Shown: positions 41,483 through 50,002 of the stretch, piece after piece
How positions within the stretch are numbered: the stretch's first letter is position 1
How the letters are laid out: each line of letters starts with the position of its first letter
Assembly: GCA_017428385.1 (NCBI GenBank)
Contig: JAFRQX010000046.1
Span: forward strand, 186,001 to 250,000
Source: Clostridia bacterium
GTDB taxonomy: Bacteria; Bacillota; Clostridia; Christensenellales; Aristaeellaceae
Length of the DNA: 64,000 nucleotides
Direction: 5' to 3'
The notes under the pieces: model-generated
Seen by the model: the letters and a program-made list of their open reading frames with translations, nothing else
Told to the model about the DNA's origin: nothing
Databases searched by the model: none
Translations under genes and position numbers: made by a program

Positions 41483-42322
41483 ATGAATATCGGAATTCGC
41501 CTTCACGACACGGCACCCGGAACCCTGAAGGAGCGCCTGGGCTTTGCGCGGGCGCAGGGATTTTCCTGTGCCCATGTGGCGCTGAGCAAGGTGCTGGATG
41601 ATTTCGCCATGGAAGACGCACCGGAGAAACTGACAGACGAATACGCGCGCCGAGTCCGGAAGGAATTTGATGAATCCGGCCTGGAATGCGCGGTGCTTGG
41701 ATGCTATCTGAACCTGGCGGACCCGAATCCGGAACGCAGGAAGCAGACGCAGGAGATTTACAAAGCGCACCTGCGCTTTGCGGCAAAGATCGGCACCCGC
41801 GTTGTCGGTACCGAGACCTATGCCAATCCTGAATCTGTCTTTTCCGATCCGGCACCGCAAAGTGAAGAAGCCTTCCAGCTGCTGCTGGACAGCCTGAAAC
41901 CGGTCATCCGCTGTGCGGAAGAATGCGGGGCGGTGCTGGCAGTGGAACCGGTCTGGTGCCATATCATTTCCACCCCGGAACGGGCGGTACGCATGCTGGA
42001 GGAGCTGCCCTCCGAAAACCTGCAGATTATCCTGGACGCGGTGAACCTGATTGCGCCGGAAGAGGTGAACCGGGCGGAAGACATCATCCGCAATGCCATC
42101 TCCCTGCTGGGAGACCGGGTGCGGATCCTGCATATGAAAGACTATGTGATCACTCCGGAAGGAGAACTGGACGCCTGCGCCTGCGGCCTGGGTTCGATGC
42201 GGTATGAACAGCTGCTGTCTTTCGCGGCAGGCCGGGATCTGCCCATGACGCTGGAAAACACTGTGCCGGACAATGCAGAGGAAGCAAGGCTTTTCCTGGA
42301 ACGGACAGCCGGCAGACTGTGA
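41483..42322 (+). CDS. Sugar phosphate isomerase/epimerase-type TIM-barrel protein
   Basis: The 279-residue protein belongs to the AP endonuclease 2 / xylose isomerase-like TIM-barrel superfamily. Segments VGTETYANPE, LAVEPVWCHII, ILDAVNLIAPEE and LHMKDYVITPEG place metal-binding Glu, Asp and His residues on successive strands. The reaction is unknown; members isomerise or epimerise free sugars, keto-uronates or inositol derivatives. It lies between two acetylesterase genes in the pectin operon, so it may handle a product of pectin breakdown. There is no signal peptide. Confidence 0.8.
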   Translation: MNIGIRLHDTAPGTLKERLGFARAQGFSCAHVALSKVLDDFAMEDAPEKLTDEYARRVRKEFDESGLECAVLGCYLNLADPNPERRKQTQEIYKAHLRFAAKIGTRVVGTETYANPESVFSDPAPQSEEAFQLLLDSLKPVIRCAEECGAVLAVEPVWCHIISTPERAVRMLEELPSENLQIILDAVNLIAPEEVNRAEDIIRNAISLLGDRVRILHMKDYVITPEGELDACACGLGSMRYEQLLSFAAGRDLPMTLENTVPDNAEEARLFLERTAGRL

Positions 42323-42337
42323 GCGGGGAAAGAAAAC

Positions 42338-43000
42338 ATGCAAATCTTTATCTGCGGTGATTCCACCGCCGCTTCCTACCGTGCTGAGGAAACCAGGATG
42401 GTGGGCTGGGGTCAGCTGCTGGGAGATTATCTTCCCGGGGTTTCCGTTGTGAACCTGGCGATGGCGGGACGGAGCACGAAAACCTTCCTGGCTGAAAACA
42501 GGCTGCAGCCGGCGGAAAAAGCATGCCCCGGCGACCTGATCCTGATTCAGTTTGCCCATAATGACGAGAATGAAAAAAAGCCGGAGCGCTATGCGGCGCC
42601 CTGGACGGAGTATACGGAGAATCTTCGCTTTTTTATCCGCTTTGCGAGGGAAAGGAACGCAGTACCGATCCTGCTGACACCCATCTGCATGCGGATCTGG
42701 CAGGACGGGAAACTGCTGCCGACCCACGGGGAATACCCGGCGGCCATGCGGTCTGTGGCGAAAGAAATGCAGGTTCCGCTGATCGACCTGTACTCGGAAA
42801 GTTTCCGGATCGTCGAAGCAATGGGAGAAGAGGGGAGCAAAGCCCTGTTTATGCATTTCTCTCCCGGTGAGGATCCAGCTTATCCGGAAGGATTACAGGA
42901 TAACGCGCATACGCAGCGGGCCGGCGCTGAAAGCTTTGCTGCCGCCGCGGCCCGGGAACTGAAGATCCGGGGATATATTTTACCGGCAGAAAAGGAATAA
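42338..43000 (+). CDS. Rhamnogalacturonan acetylesterase-like protein (SGNH/CE12) 2
   Basis: This 220-residue protein is a second SGNH/CE12-like esterase with CGDSTAAS (Ser9) at the N-terminus, FAHNDENEKKPERY in block III, and DNAHTQRAGAESF in block V. It is clearly related to the protein at 40805 but has diverged, and its block V lacks the Lys-Thr of the first copy. Two acetylesterases may serve different acetyl positions. Its TAA stop at 42998-43000 directly touches the stop codon of the convergent GH2 gene with no base between, so no terminator can lie between the genes. Confidence 0.87.
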   Translation: MQIFICGDSTAASYRAEETRMVGWGQLLGDYLPGVSVVNLAMAGRSTKTFLAENRLQPAEKACPGDLILIQFAHNDENEKKPERYAAPWTEYTENLRFFIRFARERNAVPILLTPICMRIWQDGKLLPTHGEYPAAMRSVAKEMQVPLIDLYSESFRIVEAMGEEGSKALFMHFSPGEDPAYPEGLQDNAHTQRAGAESFAAAAARELKIRGYILPAEKE

Positions 43001-45685
43001 TCAACGGAAGGGAAGAAACTCCGCCGCTGTTTCAAGGCTGAGTTCTTCTTCCGGCTGAAACAGATCTGAAGCCATATAGTCATATATGGCTTTTTGTAAT
43101 GCCCGGACATTTGGAGACTGCTTCAGCTGGTGCAGGCCCAGGGAGGAAACCAGCAGGCGGCCGCTGCCGCAGCGGCATTCAAAAAGCTGAGCCATCGGGC
43201 GGAGCAGGGCACAGGAATCCATTTCCGCAATGATGGTTTTCATTCTCCGGGGGAGGATGACAGCCCGCTGACGAGCCATGGGATGCCATTGCCAGGTGCT
43301 CCAGCTTTCCGTGGGGAAAGACCGGAACAAGGGGTGATCCGTATCGATAAGCTGTCCCATGCATCCGGACTGGGAGGGGAAGGTGCACACGGACCAGAAA
43401 TCCGGGCTGAACTGTGCCTGGACGGAGCAGGGGAGCGCTTCCGCCGTACTGTCCGGCGCCAGGTATACTTTTCCGCCGGAGGCAAGCACCTGACGGGCGT
43501 TTTCATCCAGTACGCGGCATTCCAGCACATCCGCCGGACAGACCGGGTTTTCATCCGGATAAACCCACAGCGGCCAGGCATTGCCGTTTCCGCAGTACTG
43601 CAGGGAAAGTGTCAGCTGTACGGCTTTGTCCGGACAGGGCAGGCGGAGGATGATTTCTTTTGTTCCGGACAGGGATCCGGCCGGAACACAGAAGGACTCT
43701 GTTTCACCGGAAAGGCTAATCCCTTCACCGGAAAGGATCCAGGTACAGGGACCTTCCAGATCTGTTTTGCCGTAATTGACGATCCGCACAGGGAGGGACA
43801 GTTCTTCTCCGGCAGTGAACACATATCGGGGCAGCAGTGCCAGGGGCAGCACATCCCGGAAGAACGCGGCAAACCTGTCCGGAACAGCAAAAGGATAAGG
43901 CTTCGGCTGGAGGTGCGTATTCATCATGCCCACCAGTGCGGTGCCCTGGCCCGGGAAATCCTGCAGGCTCAGCAGGGAGATGCCGCTGAAATCCTCCGTG
44001 CGCAGGGCGGCTTCCACTTCCGCCCGGTAACATTGCAGCGCGTTTTCACCGGTGGCACTGACCATGCGGGGCCAGAGCGCTTCCAGCCCGGCAGCCCGCA
44101 TTTTCCGCTCCATCTGTATCAGGTTGCCGGGGATGGTTACGCCGCTGTATTCCCGGATTTCACTGAAATCCGGAAGCACTTCGTACTGTCCGACCTCAAA
44201 GGAGAAAACAGGGTGGGCAGAGTTTTTCCGGAGCCTTGCCATTACAGCGGAATAATCTGTGCAGGCGTTCGGGTTGGCCTGGTTCAGCCAGCCCTGGAAG
44301 TTTGCGGAGGCGGCGCGGAGCATCTGCCCCCGGTCATCGCTGGAAGTATAGAAATCATCCGACGGATTCGGCCCTTTTGCGCCATAGAAAGCGTTGGATC
44401 CGGAAGTATACAGTCGTGTCGGATCCATTTCCCGAAGCTCCCGCAGCAGGCAGTCGATATACGGACGGAATTCGTCACGGAAATGCAGTTCGTTGCCAAA
44501 GCTGAGCATAACAAAGGACGGGTGGTTTGCCAGATGGCGGAGGATCTGCCTGGCTTCGGCTGCGTAATAGCTTTGGGCTTCCTCTGTGGCGAAGGCATCC
44601 TTTGGATCCCAGTGGGAAAGCTCGGGCTGCATCAGCATGCCCAGCTTGTCCGCAGCAGTAAAGGCGGCTTCCGGCGGACAATGGCTGTGAAAGCGTACGC
44701 AGTTCACGCCATATGACCGGTATTTTTCCAGAATGGCCGTCCACGTGTCCACATCTGTCGGGATGTATCCTGTTTCGGGATAGGCGGCACAGTTTGTTTC
44801 GCCGCGGAGGAAGATACGCCTTCCGTTCAGGGTCAGGTGACCGTCACGGGCAGCGAAATTGCGCACACCGAAAGATACGGTCCGGCTCTCCAATCCTTCT
44901 CCACTGACGGTCAGGGGATACAGGTTTCCTTCCTCCAGATCCCAGAAGCGGATCTCCGGGCGCAGCCGGGCAGTACATGCGACTTCAAAGGTTCCGACCT
45001 TGGACGGGAAAAGTATCTCCGGTTCTTCCTGCAGGGCCGGGGAGACGATATGAAGCGAGCCGTCCACGGGACGGGACAGGTTCAGCCCGATCCGGATGTC
45101 CACCCGGCCGTCCCCGGGATAAACACGGATTCCGGCAATATAATCCGGCTTTTCAATTCTCAGGCGGAGATACCCGGTGATGCCGTTCCAGTTTGTCTGG
45201 GTTTCATCTGAAGCGGCGGAAGCATATACGATGGCATCCCGGGGCCAGCCGGGATAGCTGTTGTCTGAAAGCAGGGTAAATTCATCCTCGCCTGTGACCA
45301 GGCCGGTTACTTCAAAAACAGCAGGGGCGGAAAGACAGACCGGCTCCACGGCAGGGACTTCCTGACCGTTGACGATGAGCCGCAGACGGCGGGCTCGTTC
45401 ACATTCCAGAAAGACGCGGCAGTCAGCAGAGCAGCCCCAGGAGACTTTCCGGCTGAACTTTGCCTGGCCTTCGAAGGAATACCTGCGGGTCAGGCGCGTG
45501 ACAATAGGATCGCCTTCCTGCCAGAAGCCAAGCTTTTTGACTTCCTCTGCCTGCCATTGTTTATGGGGATCATCCGGCAGGCCGAAGCCGCCCTCATCCA
45601 GTGTTCCGGGCAGACGGATTTCTCCGGACTGCCCCGGGATGGAGCATTCCCAGATACCCGACAGATCAACGGTTCTCATGGCCAT
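43001..45685 (-). CDS. GH2 family glycoside hydrolase
   Basis: The 894-residue protein has the GH2 order: an N-terminal jelly roll (about 1-190), an Ig-like domain, and a TIM barrel with the acid/base in VMLSFGNELHF and a probable nucleophile in FSFEVGQYEVLPDF. An extra C-terminal part of about 250 residues looks like further beta domains. The NxK uronate motif of the beta-glucuronidase at 14111 was not found, so a neutral beta-sugar such as galactose is more likely. No signal peptide is present. Either of two in-frame ATG codons (45685, 45679) may be used; the GAGG motif is better spaced to the second. It is transcribed opposite to the pectin operon. Confidence 0.85.
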   Translation of the reverse strand: MAMRTVDLSGIWECSIPGQSGEIRLPGTLDEGGFGLPDDPHKQWQAEEVKKLGFWQEGDPIVTRLTRRYSFEGQAKFSRKVSWGCSADCRVFLECERARRLRLIVNGQEVPAVEPVCLSAPAVFEVTGLVTGEDEFTLLSDNSYPGWPRDAIVYASAASDETQTNWNGITGYLRLRIEKPDYIAGIRVYPGDGRVDIRIGLNLSRPVDGSLHIVSPALQEEPEILFPSKVGTFEVACTARLRPEIRFWDLEEGNLYPLTVSGEGLESRTVSFGVRNFAARDGHLTLNGRRIFLRGETNCAAYPETGYIPTDVDTWTAILEKYRSYGVNCVRFHSHCPPEAAFTAADKLGMLMQPELSHWDPKDAFATEEAQSYYAAEARQILRHLANHPSFVMLSFGNELHFRDEFRPYIDCLLRELREMDPTRLYTSGSNAFYGAKGPNPSDDFYTSSDDRGQMLRAASANFQGWLNQANPNACTDYSAVMARLRKNSAHPVFSFEVGQYEVLPDFSEIREYSGVTIPGNLIQMERKMRAAGLEALWPRMVSATGENALQCYRAEVEAALRTEDFSGISLLSLQDFPGQGTALVGMMNTHLQPKPYPFAVPDRFAAFFRDVLPLALLPRYVFTAGEELSLPVRIVNYGKTDLEGPCTWILSGEGISLSGETESFCVPAGSLSGTKEIILRLPCPDKAVQLTLSLQYCGNGNAWPLWVYPDENPVCPADVLECRVLDENARQVLASGGKVYLAPDSTAEALPCSVQAQFSPDFWSVCTFPSQSGCMGQLIDTDHPLFRSFPTESWSTWQWHPMARQRAVILPRRMKTIIAEMDSCALLRPMAQLFECRCGSGRLLVSSLGLHQLKQSPNVRALQKAIYDYMASDLFQPEEELSLETAAEFLPFR

Positions 45686-45830
45686 TTACCTCAGATTTTT
45701 ACTGCCCTTATCATACCCCGGACCGGCCGCTTCAGCAAGGCAATTTATCTGATATTGCTGATATCATAAGATGTTTTTGACGGCAATTCGGTATACTTCA
45801 TATGATTTGTCAGTATTTTTTTGAAAAACG

Positions 45831-45859
45831 GGTACAAATTTGCGTTTTTCTGGTATAAT
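45831..45859 (+). promoter_or_regulatory. Promoter of the secreted deacetylase gene
   Basis: TTGAAA (45831-45836), a 17-bp spacer and a perfect TATAAT (45854-45859) lie 57 bp before the start codon. Confidence 0.78.
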
Positions 45860-45916
45860 CCTTGACAAAAGGCAATGAGACCCGGTTCTATAAGCTGATT
45901 GAGGAAGTAACGTGAT

Positions 45917-47278
45917 ATGCAAACGAAAAAGATCCGATGGCTTTTACTGTGCATTTTGGCTTTATCTGTTTTTGTATCCGCAGCCGCAGCAGAACGGACG
46001 ATCCCGGATGTGCTGAAGGTGACGCAGGAGGTCAAAAGCTACAGGGCAAAGGGCTATCGGATCGTTACCTACTCAGAACTGCAGTCCGCCAGGGAAGACG
46101 TGAATGACGTGATCAATGGCAGGGTGGCGGCACTGAAAGAAGAAGCAGAAGCGATGGCACCGGAGGGACAGGATTTCAACAAGAGATGTGCCCATGCGGA
46201 TATCTATACACAGATTACCCGGACCGGTGACCGCTGGCTGAGCTTCCATGTATGCGCACAGACCTCGGCAAAGAGCAACCAGAACTGGGTGAAATGTGAA
46301 GATTATACCTACGATATGGAATCCGGCCGGCTGATCCGGCTGGGAGATATTATCCGTGAGGAGGGCTGGGAGAAACTGCTGGATGAAATCCGGAAGCAGG
46401 TAGAGGAAAGCTTTCCTGAAGACAAACCAAATGAGAAAGCGCTGAACGCGATTTGCAGCCGTGAAAGCCTGACGGAGGCCGGGTTCATCGTGACTCCCGG
46501 GCATCTGGCGCTGTTTTTCCCCGCGGCAGACGTGTATCCTGCCCATGCCGAGGCGCTCCTGCGGGTGGAAATCTATGTGCCGGAGCTGCGTGAAATCCTG
46601 ACGGAAGAGGCACGGAAAGAAACAGACTGCACCGGCTACAAGCTGGTTGCACTGACCTATGACGACGGCCCCGGAAAGGGGACAACCAGGGGCGTGCTGA
46701 GTTCATCCGTCCGCCATCCCGGGCAGGTGACCTTCTTTACGACAGGACACCGCCTGGAGGGCAATGCCGAGATGCTTCATATGGAGTTTGACGCCGGTCA
46801 CAGCGTGCAAAGCCATACCTGGGCACATGCCACCAAAGGCGTGACAACGGAAAAGGTGACTGACTGGGAAACGCAGTATAACGAGGCTATGGGCAGCATC
46901 ATCGGCAGGCTCCCGATCATGATGCGTCCTCCGGGAGGAAACTGGAAGGGATACGTCAATTCAGGCACCGAGCTGGCCCAGATCCTGTGGGATACCAATT
47001 CCACGGATTCGTCCGCCGGTGAAGGAAAACAGGACATGCTGGGCTGCTGCGGCCGCGCCAGTATCGCCTGTGACGGGAGTATCGTGCTTTTCCACGATGT
47101 CAAAATCTATGCCGGGGATCTGGCGGAACGATCCATGCGGTTCTTTGAGCAGGAAAACATGCTGCTTGTGACCGTCAATGACCTGTGTGCGCTGCGCGGC
47201 GTTTCGCTGAAAGCCGGGACCGTATTGCAAAACTGCCCGCCGGAAGGAACGGAAGTAAGCATTCAGGCTCACCGGTAA
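45917..47278 (+). CDS. Secreted polysaccharide (peptidoglycan) deacetylase, NodB domain
   Basis: The 453-residue protein has a signal peptide or membrane anchor (residues about 8-26), an N-terminal domain of the DUF3298/RsiV-like type (about 60-235, with VNDVINGRVAALKEEAEAM and ILTEEARKE) and a C-terminal NodB domain. The NodB motifs are TYDDGP (catalytic Asp249 and metal-binding Asp250), HTWAH (300-304), RPPGG, and a final LFHDV. This layout is that of surface peptidoglycan N-acetylglucosamine deacetylases, which give lysozyme resistance. It has its own promoter. The stop overlaps the convergent gene by 10 bp. Confidence 0.9.
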   Translation: MQTKKIRWLLLCILALSVFVSAAAAERTIPDVLKVTQEVKSYRAKGYRIVTYSELQSAREDVNDVINGRVAALKEEAEAMAPEGQDFNKRCAHADIYTQITRTGDRWLSFHVCAQTSAKSNQNWVKCEDYTYDMESGRLIRLGDIIREEGWEKLLDEIRKQVEESFPEDKPNEKALNAICSRESLTEAGFIVTPGHLALFFPAADVYPAHAEALLRVEIYVPELREILTEEARKETDCTGYKLVALTYDDGPGKGTTRGVLSSSVRHPGQVTFFTTGHRLEGNAEMLHMEFDAGHSVQSHTWAHATKGVTTEKVTDWETQYNEAMGSIIGRLPIMMRPPGGNWKGYVNSGTELAQILWDTNSTDSSAGEGKQDMLGCCGRASIACDGSIVLFHDVKIYAGDLAERSMRFFEQENMLLVTVNDLCALRGVSLKAGTVLQNCPPEGTEVSIQAHR

Positions 47279-48234
47279 GCGTACATACCGTCGCTTCCGA
47301 CAATCAGGCCGCGGTACATCTCAATGGACAGGAGATGTTTTCCGCCGGGTGTTTCAAAAGAGTATATCCAGGTGCCGCCGGTGACAGAAGTGTCATCGGC
47401 TTTTTCCATGACCCTGCTGTTCATGGCGATGCAACGGACCCACTCTGCTTCTTCAGGAGAGACCTCTGCTGGCTCAGCACCTGTCTCGCAGTCTGTGAAA
47501 TACGCTGTGATGACAGCGGTATCGAGACCGTCGCGCAGACCGTGACAGAACTTCCAGACCGGAGGCTGCTCTTCATCATTATCCGGGCCGTTTGGATAGG
47601 AGGCATGGGTGACGGAGACCAGGTTTCCGTTCTCGAAAATGCCGGAAGTGTTATAAGCATTGAAAGGGTTTTCATCCGCCTGCAGCGAATTAAGGAATTC
47701 TTCAGCGCTTAAAGGCATATCTTCTTCACCTGAAACGACGGGGGTGTACCTGAAACTGTCCGGCAGGGGAAGAAGAACCTTTGCAAAGCCCACAGACGTG
47801 ACAGGAATCCAGTCGTTGACAACGGCGATAAAAGAGCCGTCTTTTCCGGATTCAAAAACCATATAACCATCGAATGCTTCTTCGGGACAGATTTCATAAG
47901 CAGTAACGGTATCCGGAGATGCAGGATCTGTATGCGGAATGATTTCCTTTACGGTCCAGGAATGGTCATTGATCAGAACTTTGTTTCCCGGAGCGAGTGT
48001 ACGGATCTGTTTCGCATCGTAATGATCCTGCAGATACAGAACAGCAATGAAGTATCCGCCGTTACCGATCCGGTCTGTGCTCCGGAAGGAAAGCCGGAAT
48101 TCGCCGTTACCCAGGTCGAGACTGTCATGATCAACCGGGATGGGGCGGATTTCCGCGGCACAGGCACAGGCGACGAAGCAGAGCGTGAGCAGCAGGACCA
48201 GCAGGATTGCGGTCAGGATCTGATTGCGTTTCAT
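47269..48234 (-). CDS. Secreted protein of unknown function
   Basis: The 321-residue product begins with a strong signal peptide (MKRNQILTAILLVLLLTLCFVACACAA) with a Cys-rich end. One Cys could act as a lipobox, but the context VACACAA does not fit cleanly. The mature part is acidic and predicted to be mainly beta structure. I recognise no family motif. AAGGAGG lies directly before the start codon. It is convergent with the deacetylase gene, overlapping it by 10 bp, and divergent from the gene at 48368. Confidence 0.7.
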   Translation of the reverse strand: MKRNQILTAILLVLLLTLCFVACACAAEIRPIPVDHDSLDLGNGEFRLSFRSTDRIGNGGYFIAVLYLQDHYDAKQIRTLAPGNKVLINDHSWTVKEIIPHTDPASPDTVTAYEICPEEAFDGYMVFESGKDGSFIAVVNDWIPVTSVGFAKVLLPLPDSFRYTPVVSGEEDMPLSAEEFLNSLQADENPFNAYNTSGIFENGNLVSVTHASYPNGPDNDEEQPPVWKFCHGLRDGLDTAVITAYFTDCETGAEPAEVSPEEAEWVRCIAMNSRVMEKADDTSVTGGTWIYSFETPGGKHLLSIEMYRGLIVGSDGMYAYR

Positions 48235-48367
48235 GGGGATTCCTCCTTACGGGTCGGTGGAGATGGTTTTCAGTGCTTTCACTCTGTATGACGCATGGGA
48301 GCAGGAAAAGTTCCACAAAAAGCAGTTGAAGAACGTGTATGTTTTATGGGTAAAAGGAGGATTCAGT

Positions 48368-48898
48368 TTGATACCGGAAAATGCTTTTTTCCACGGTACG
48401 GTAATCGGCGGACTGGACACGATCCTCGCCAACGCAAAATCCCATGTTGACGGGAGCAAAGTCGCGTACTTTACGACGGACAGGGTATACGCGCTTGTCT
48501 GCTGCAGAAGCAGGCAGGAGAACTTTGTCACCATGGGACTGAGGGATGGAATCCAAACTTATTTTGAACGGTTTCCCGATCAGCTGAAGGTCCTGTATGA
48601 CGGAAAAGAAGGCTTTATTTACAGGCCTGTATCTGCGGAGACACTGAAAAACACCAGAGGTCATAGCTGGGAGAGCTCCGTGGACGTTCCGGTCGTCCTT
48701 CTGGAACATATCCACAACGTCTATGCAGAGATCCTGAAGGAGGAAGCGGCCGGGAATGTGATGATCCGCCGCTATGCCGATATTGATCCGGATGAACAGA
48801 AGGAAGTTGCCAACCGTTTCCGTGATGATCTGAACGATCCTCTTTTCGCTGAATACCGTGATTTCATCTATGAGCATTTTTCACCCTTGTGGGATTGA
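48368..48898 (+). CDS. Uncharacterised protein with a possible ADP-ribosyltransferase-like pattern
   Basis: The most likely product is 176 residues, starting at a TTG codon at 48368 with the ribosome binding site AAAGGAGG at 48353-48360; the frame is open to 48224, but that would run through the promoter region of the divergent gene. The N-terminus reads FHGTVIGGLDTILANAK and then VAYFTTDRVYALV, a spacing reminiscent of small ADP-ribosyltransferase-like proteins (HG-T followed by a YFT strand), but this is a weak pattern. No membrane segment or signal is seen. A terminator follows directly. Confidence 0.65.
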   Translation: MIPENAFFHGTVIGGLDTILANAKSHVDGSKVAYFTTDRVYALVCCRSRQENFVTMGLRDGIQTYFERFPDQLKVLYDGKEGFIYRPVSAETLKNTRGHSWESSVDVPVVLLEHIHNVYAEILKEEAAGNVMIRRYADIDPDEQKEVANRFRDDLNDPLFAEYRDFIYEHFSPLWD

Positions 48899-48910
48899 TC
48901 TGCGTATATG

Positions 48911-48948
48911 AAAAGCCCGATCCTCGTTGTAAAAGGATCGGGCTTTTT
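48911..48948 (+). terminator. Intrinsic terminator after the 176-residue protein gene
   Basis: AAAAGCCCGATCC (48911-48923) pairs with GGATCGGGCTTTT (48935-48947). The A-rich arm also makes it usable for the convergent mgtC gene. Confidence 0.88.
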
Positions 48949-48990
48949 GAACATTGCTGAAGCTGCGCATCTGTATGCGCCTGATTCCGT

Positions 48991-49701
48991 TTATACGTTC
49001 CGGGTTCTGACGGTTCTGATGTTCGGATGCTCGGACAGGATCGTAATCAAATCCTGGTATTCCGTTTTGCCGGGCATGGACAGCGTATATACGTTTGTAT
49101 AAATATTCTGTCCATCCTGTGTATTTTCCGCGTGAAAATCCTGATCAAGGATTTTGACTTCCATCTGGTCAAACGTGTCCCGGATGTATTTCAGCGCTTC
49201 ATTCCGATGAATAAACTGGATTTCAAGCCGCTTGTAGGTATTCACATGTACGATCTGCTGCATCATCTTCAGCACGGCCATGACCACCAGACAGGCTACC
49301 AGCGCCATGGTGGTGAATCCGGCACCGACAGCCAGGCCCAGGCAGGCGGCGCACCACAGGGAGGCCGCGGTGGTGAGGCCGGAGATCCGACGGTCGGCAA
49401 TGATGATTGTTCCGGCACCCAGGAAACCGACGCCTGATACAATCTGTGCTGTCAGACGCCCTACGCTGACATTGATTTGAGATGCACCAAGCGCTACCAC
49501 ATGGGCAATGGTCTGCTGTTCCACCAGACCGATCAGTGCGGCACCCAGGCAGACCAGCACATGCGTCCGCATGCCTGCCGGCCTATTTTTCATTTCCCGT
49601 TCGACACCGATAATGGCTCCGAAGATGACCGCGGCCACGATTCTGAGAACCATCTGCCAGAAAGAAAGCGGTTCTCCAAAAGTTACCCAGTCAAAAACCA
49701 T
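48991..49701 (-). CDS. MgtC/SapB-family membrane protein
   Basis: The 236-residue protein has the MgtC/SapB pattern: four to five membrane helices in residues about 15-150 with AVIFGAIIGVEREMKNRPAGMRTHVLVCLGAALIG, GVGFLGAGTII and GLTTAASLWCAACLGLAVGAG, followed by a cytosolic ACT-like domain (about 165-236). MgtC proteins affect magnesium limitation and intracellular survival in some pathogens; in Clostridia the role is unclear. The ribosome binding site is GGAGG, 6 bp before the ATG. A truncated copy of its 5' end lies at 50826-51040. Confidence 0.93.
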   Translation of the reverse strand: MVFDWVTFGEPLSFWQMVLRIVAAVIFGAIIGVEREMKNRPAGMRTHVLVCLGAALIGLVEQQTIAHVVALGASQINVSVGRLTAQIVSGVGFLGAGTIIIADRRISGLTTAASLWCAACLGLAVGAGFTTMALVACLVVMAVLKMMQQIVHVNTYKRLEIQFIHRNEALKYIRDTFDQMEVKILDQDFHAENTQDGQNIYTNVYTLSMPGKTEYQDLITILSEHPNIRTVRTRNV

Positions 49702-49796
49702 ACTATACCTCCGGTTGCTTCTGTGTAAGATTAACAGACGGATTTAATTGTCTGCTCTTGATATAACATATTACCACACCGGGCTGATTTCAGGCA

Positions 49797-49826
49797 ATAA
49801 AAACCCGGCTGTTTTTTGCAGCCGGG
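49797..49826 (-). terminator. Terminator paired with guaA tail A
   Basis: CCCGGCTG (49804-49811) pairs with CAGCCGGG (49819-49826). On the minus strand it runs into TTTTTAT, and it lies 25 bp after the stop codon of the guaA tail, so it looks like the old terminator of a guaA gene. A T7 run on the plus strand (about 49832-49838) may allow use in both directions. Confidence 0.7.
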
Positions 49827-49850
49827 CTTCCTTTTTTTGCCAAAATGTGA

Positions 49851-49878
49851 TTATTCGAACCCGATGGTTGCGACGGGC
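49851..49878 (-). repeat. Degenerate guaA 3'-end copy A (possible attachment-site remnant)
   Basis: Read on the minus strand this 28-bp segment encodes PVATIGFE-stop, against PVATIEFE-stop at the end of guaA. It differs from the intact gene end (62440-62467) at two positions. No further guaA sequence lies upstream of it. It is the oldest-looking of three copies. Confidence 0.75.
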
Positions 49879-50002
49879 GGTTTTTATCCAAACTGTTTTA
49901 CCGTATGTCCGCCGGCCCACTTGCTCTCAAGAGGGAAAAGGTTTATAGTAGATTTACAGAAATACCGTTTTACAGAATTTCATACAGGAGGAGGAACGAA
50001 TC

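Larger units (their letters stand above)
49702..50002. other. Intergenic region with mgtC upstream sequence, terminator and guaA tail
   Basis: This 301-bp gap holds the upstream region of mgtC (49702-49775), a minus-strand terminator (49797-49826), a degenerate guaA tail (49851-49878) and the leader of the phosphoribosyltransferase gene. No other coding sequence was found. Confidence 0.6.

Noticed and set aside
42990..43010. Terminator between the second acetylesterase and the GH2 gene
   Set aside because: The two stop codons touch, and no stem with a T-tract fits there; a hairpin near 43070-43095 (CATATAGTC/ATATGGC) lies inside the GH2 coding region.
48224..48367. N-terminal extension of the 176-residue protein
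   Set aside because: It would cover the divergent promoter region and has no ribosome binding site, while a strong AAAGGAGG stands before TTG 48368.
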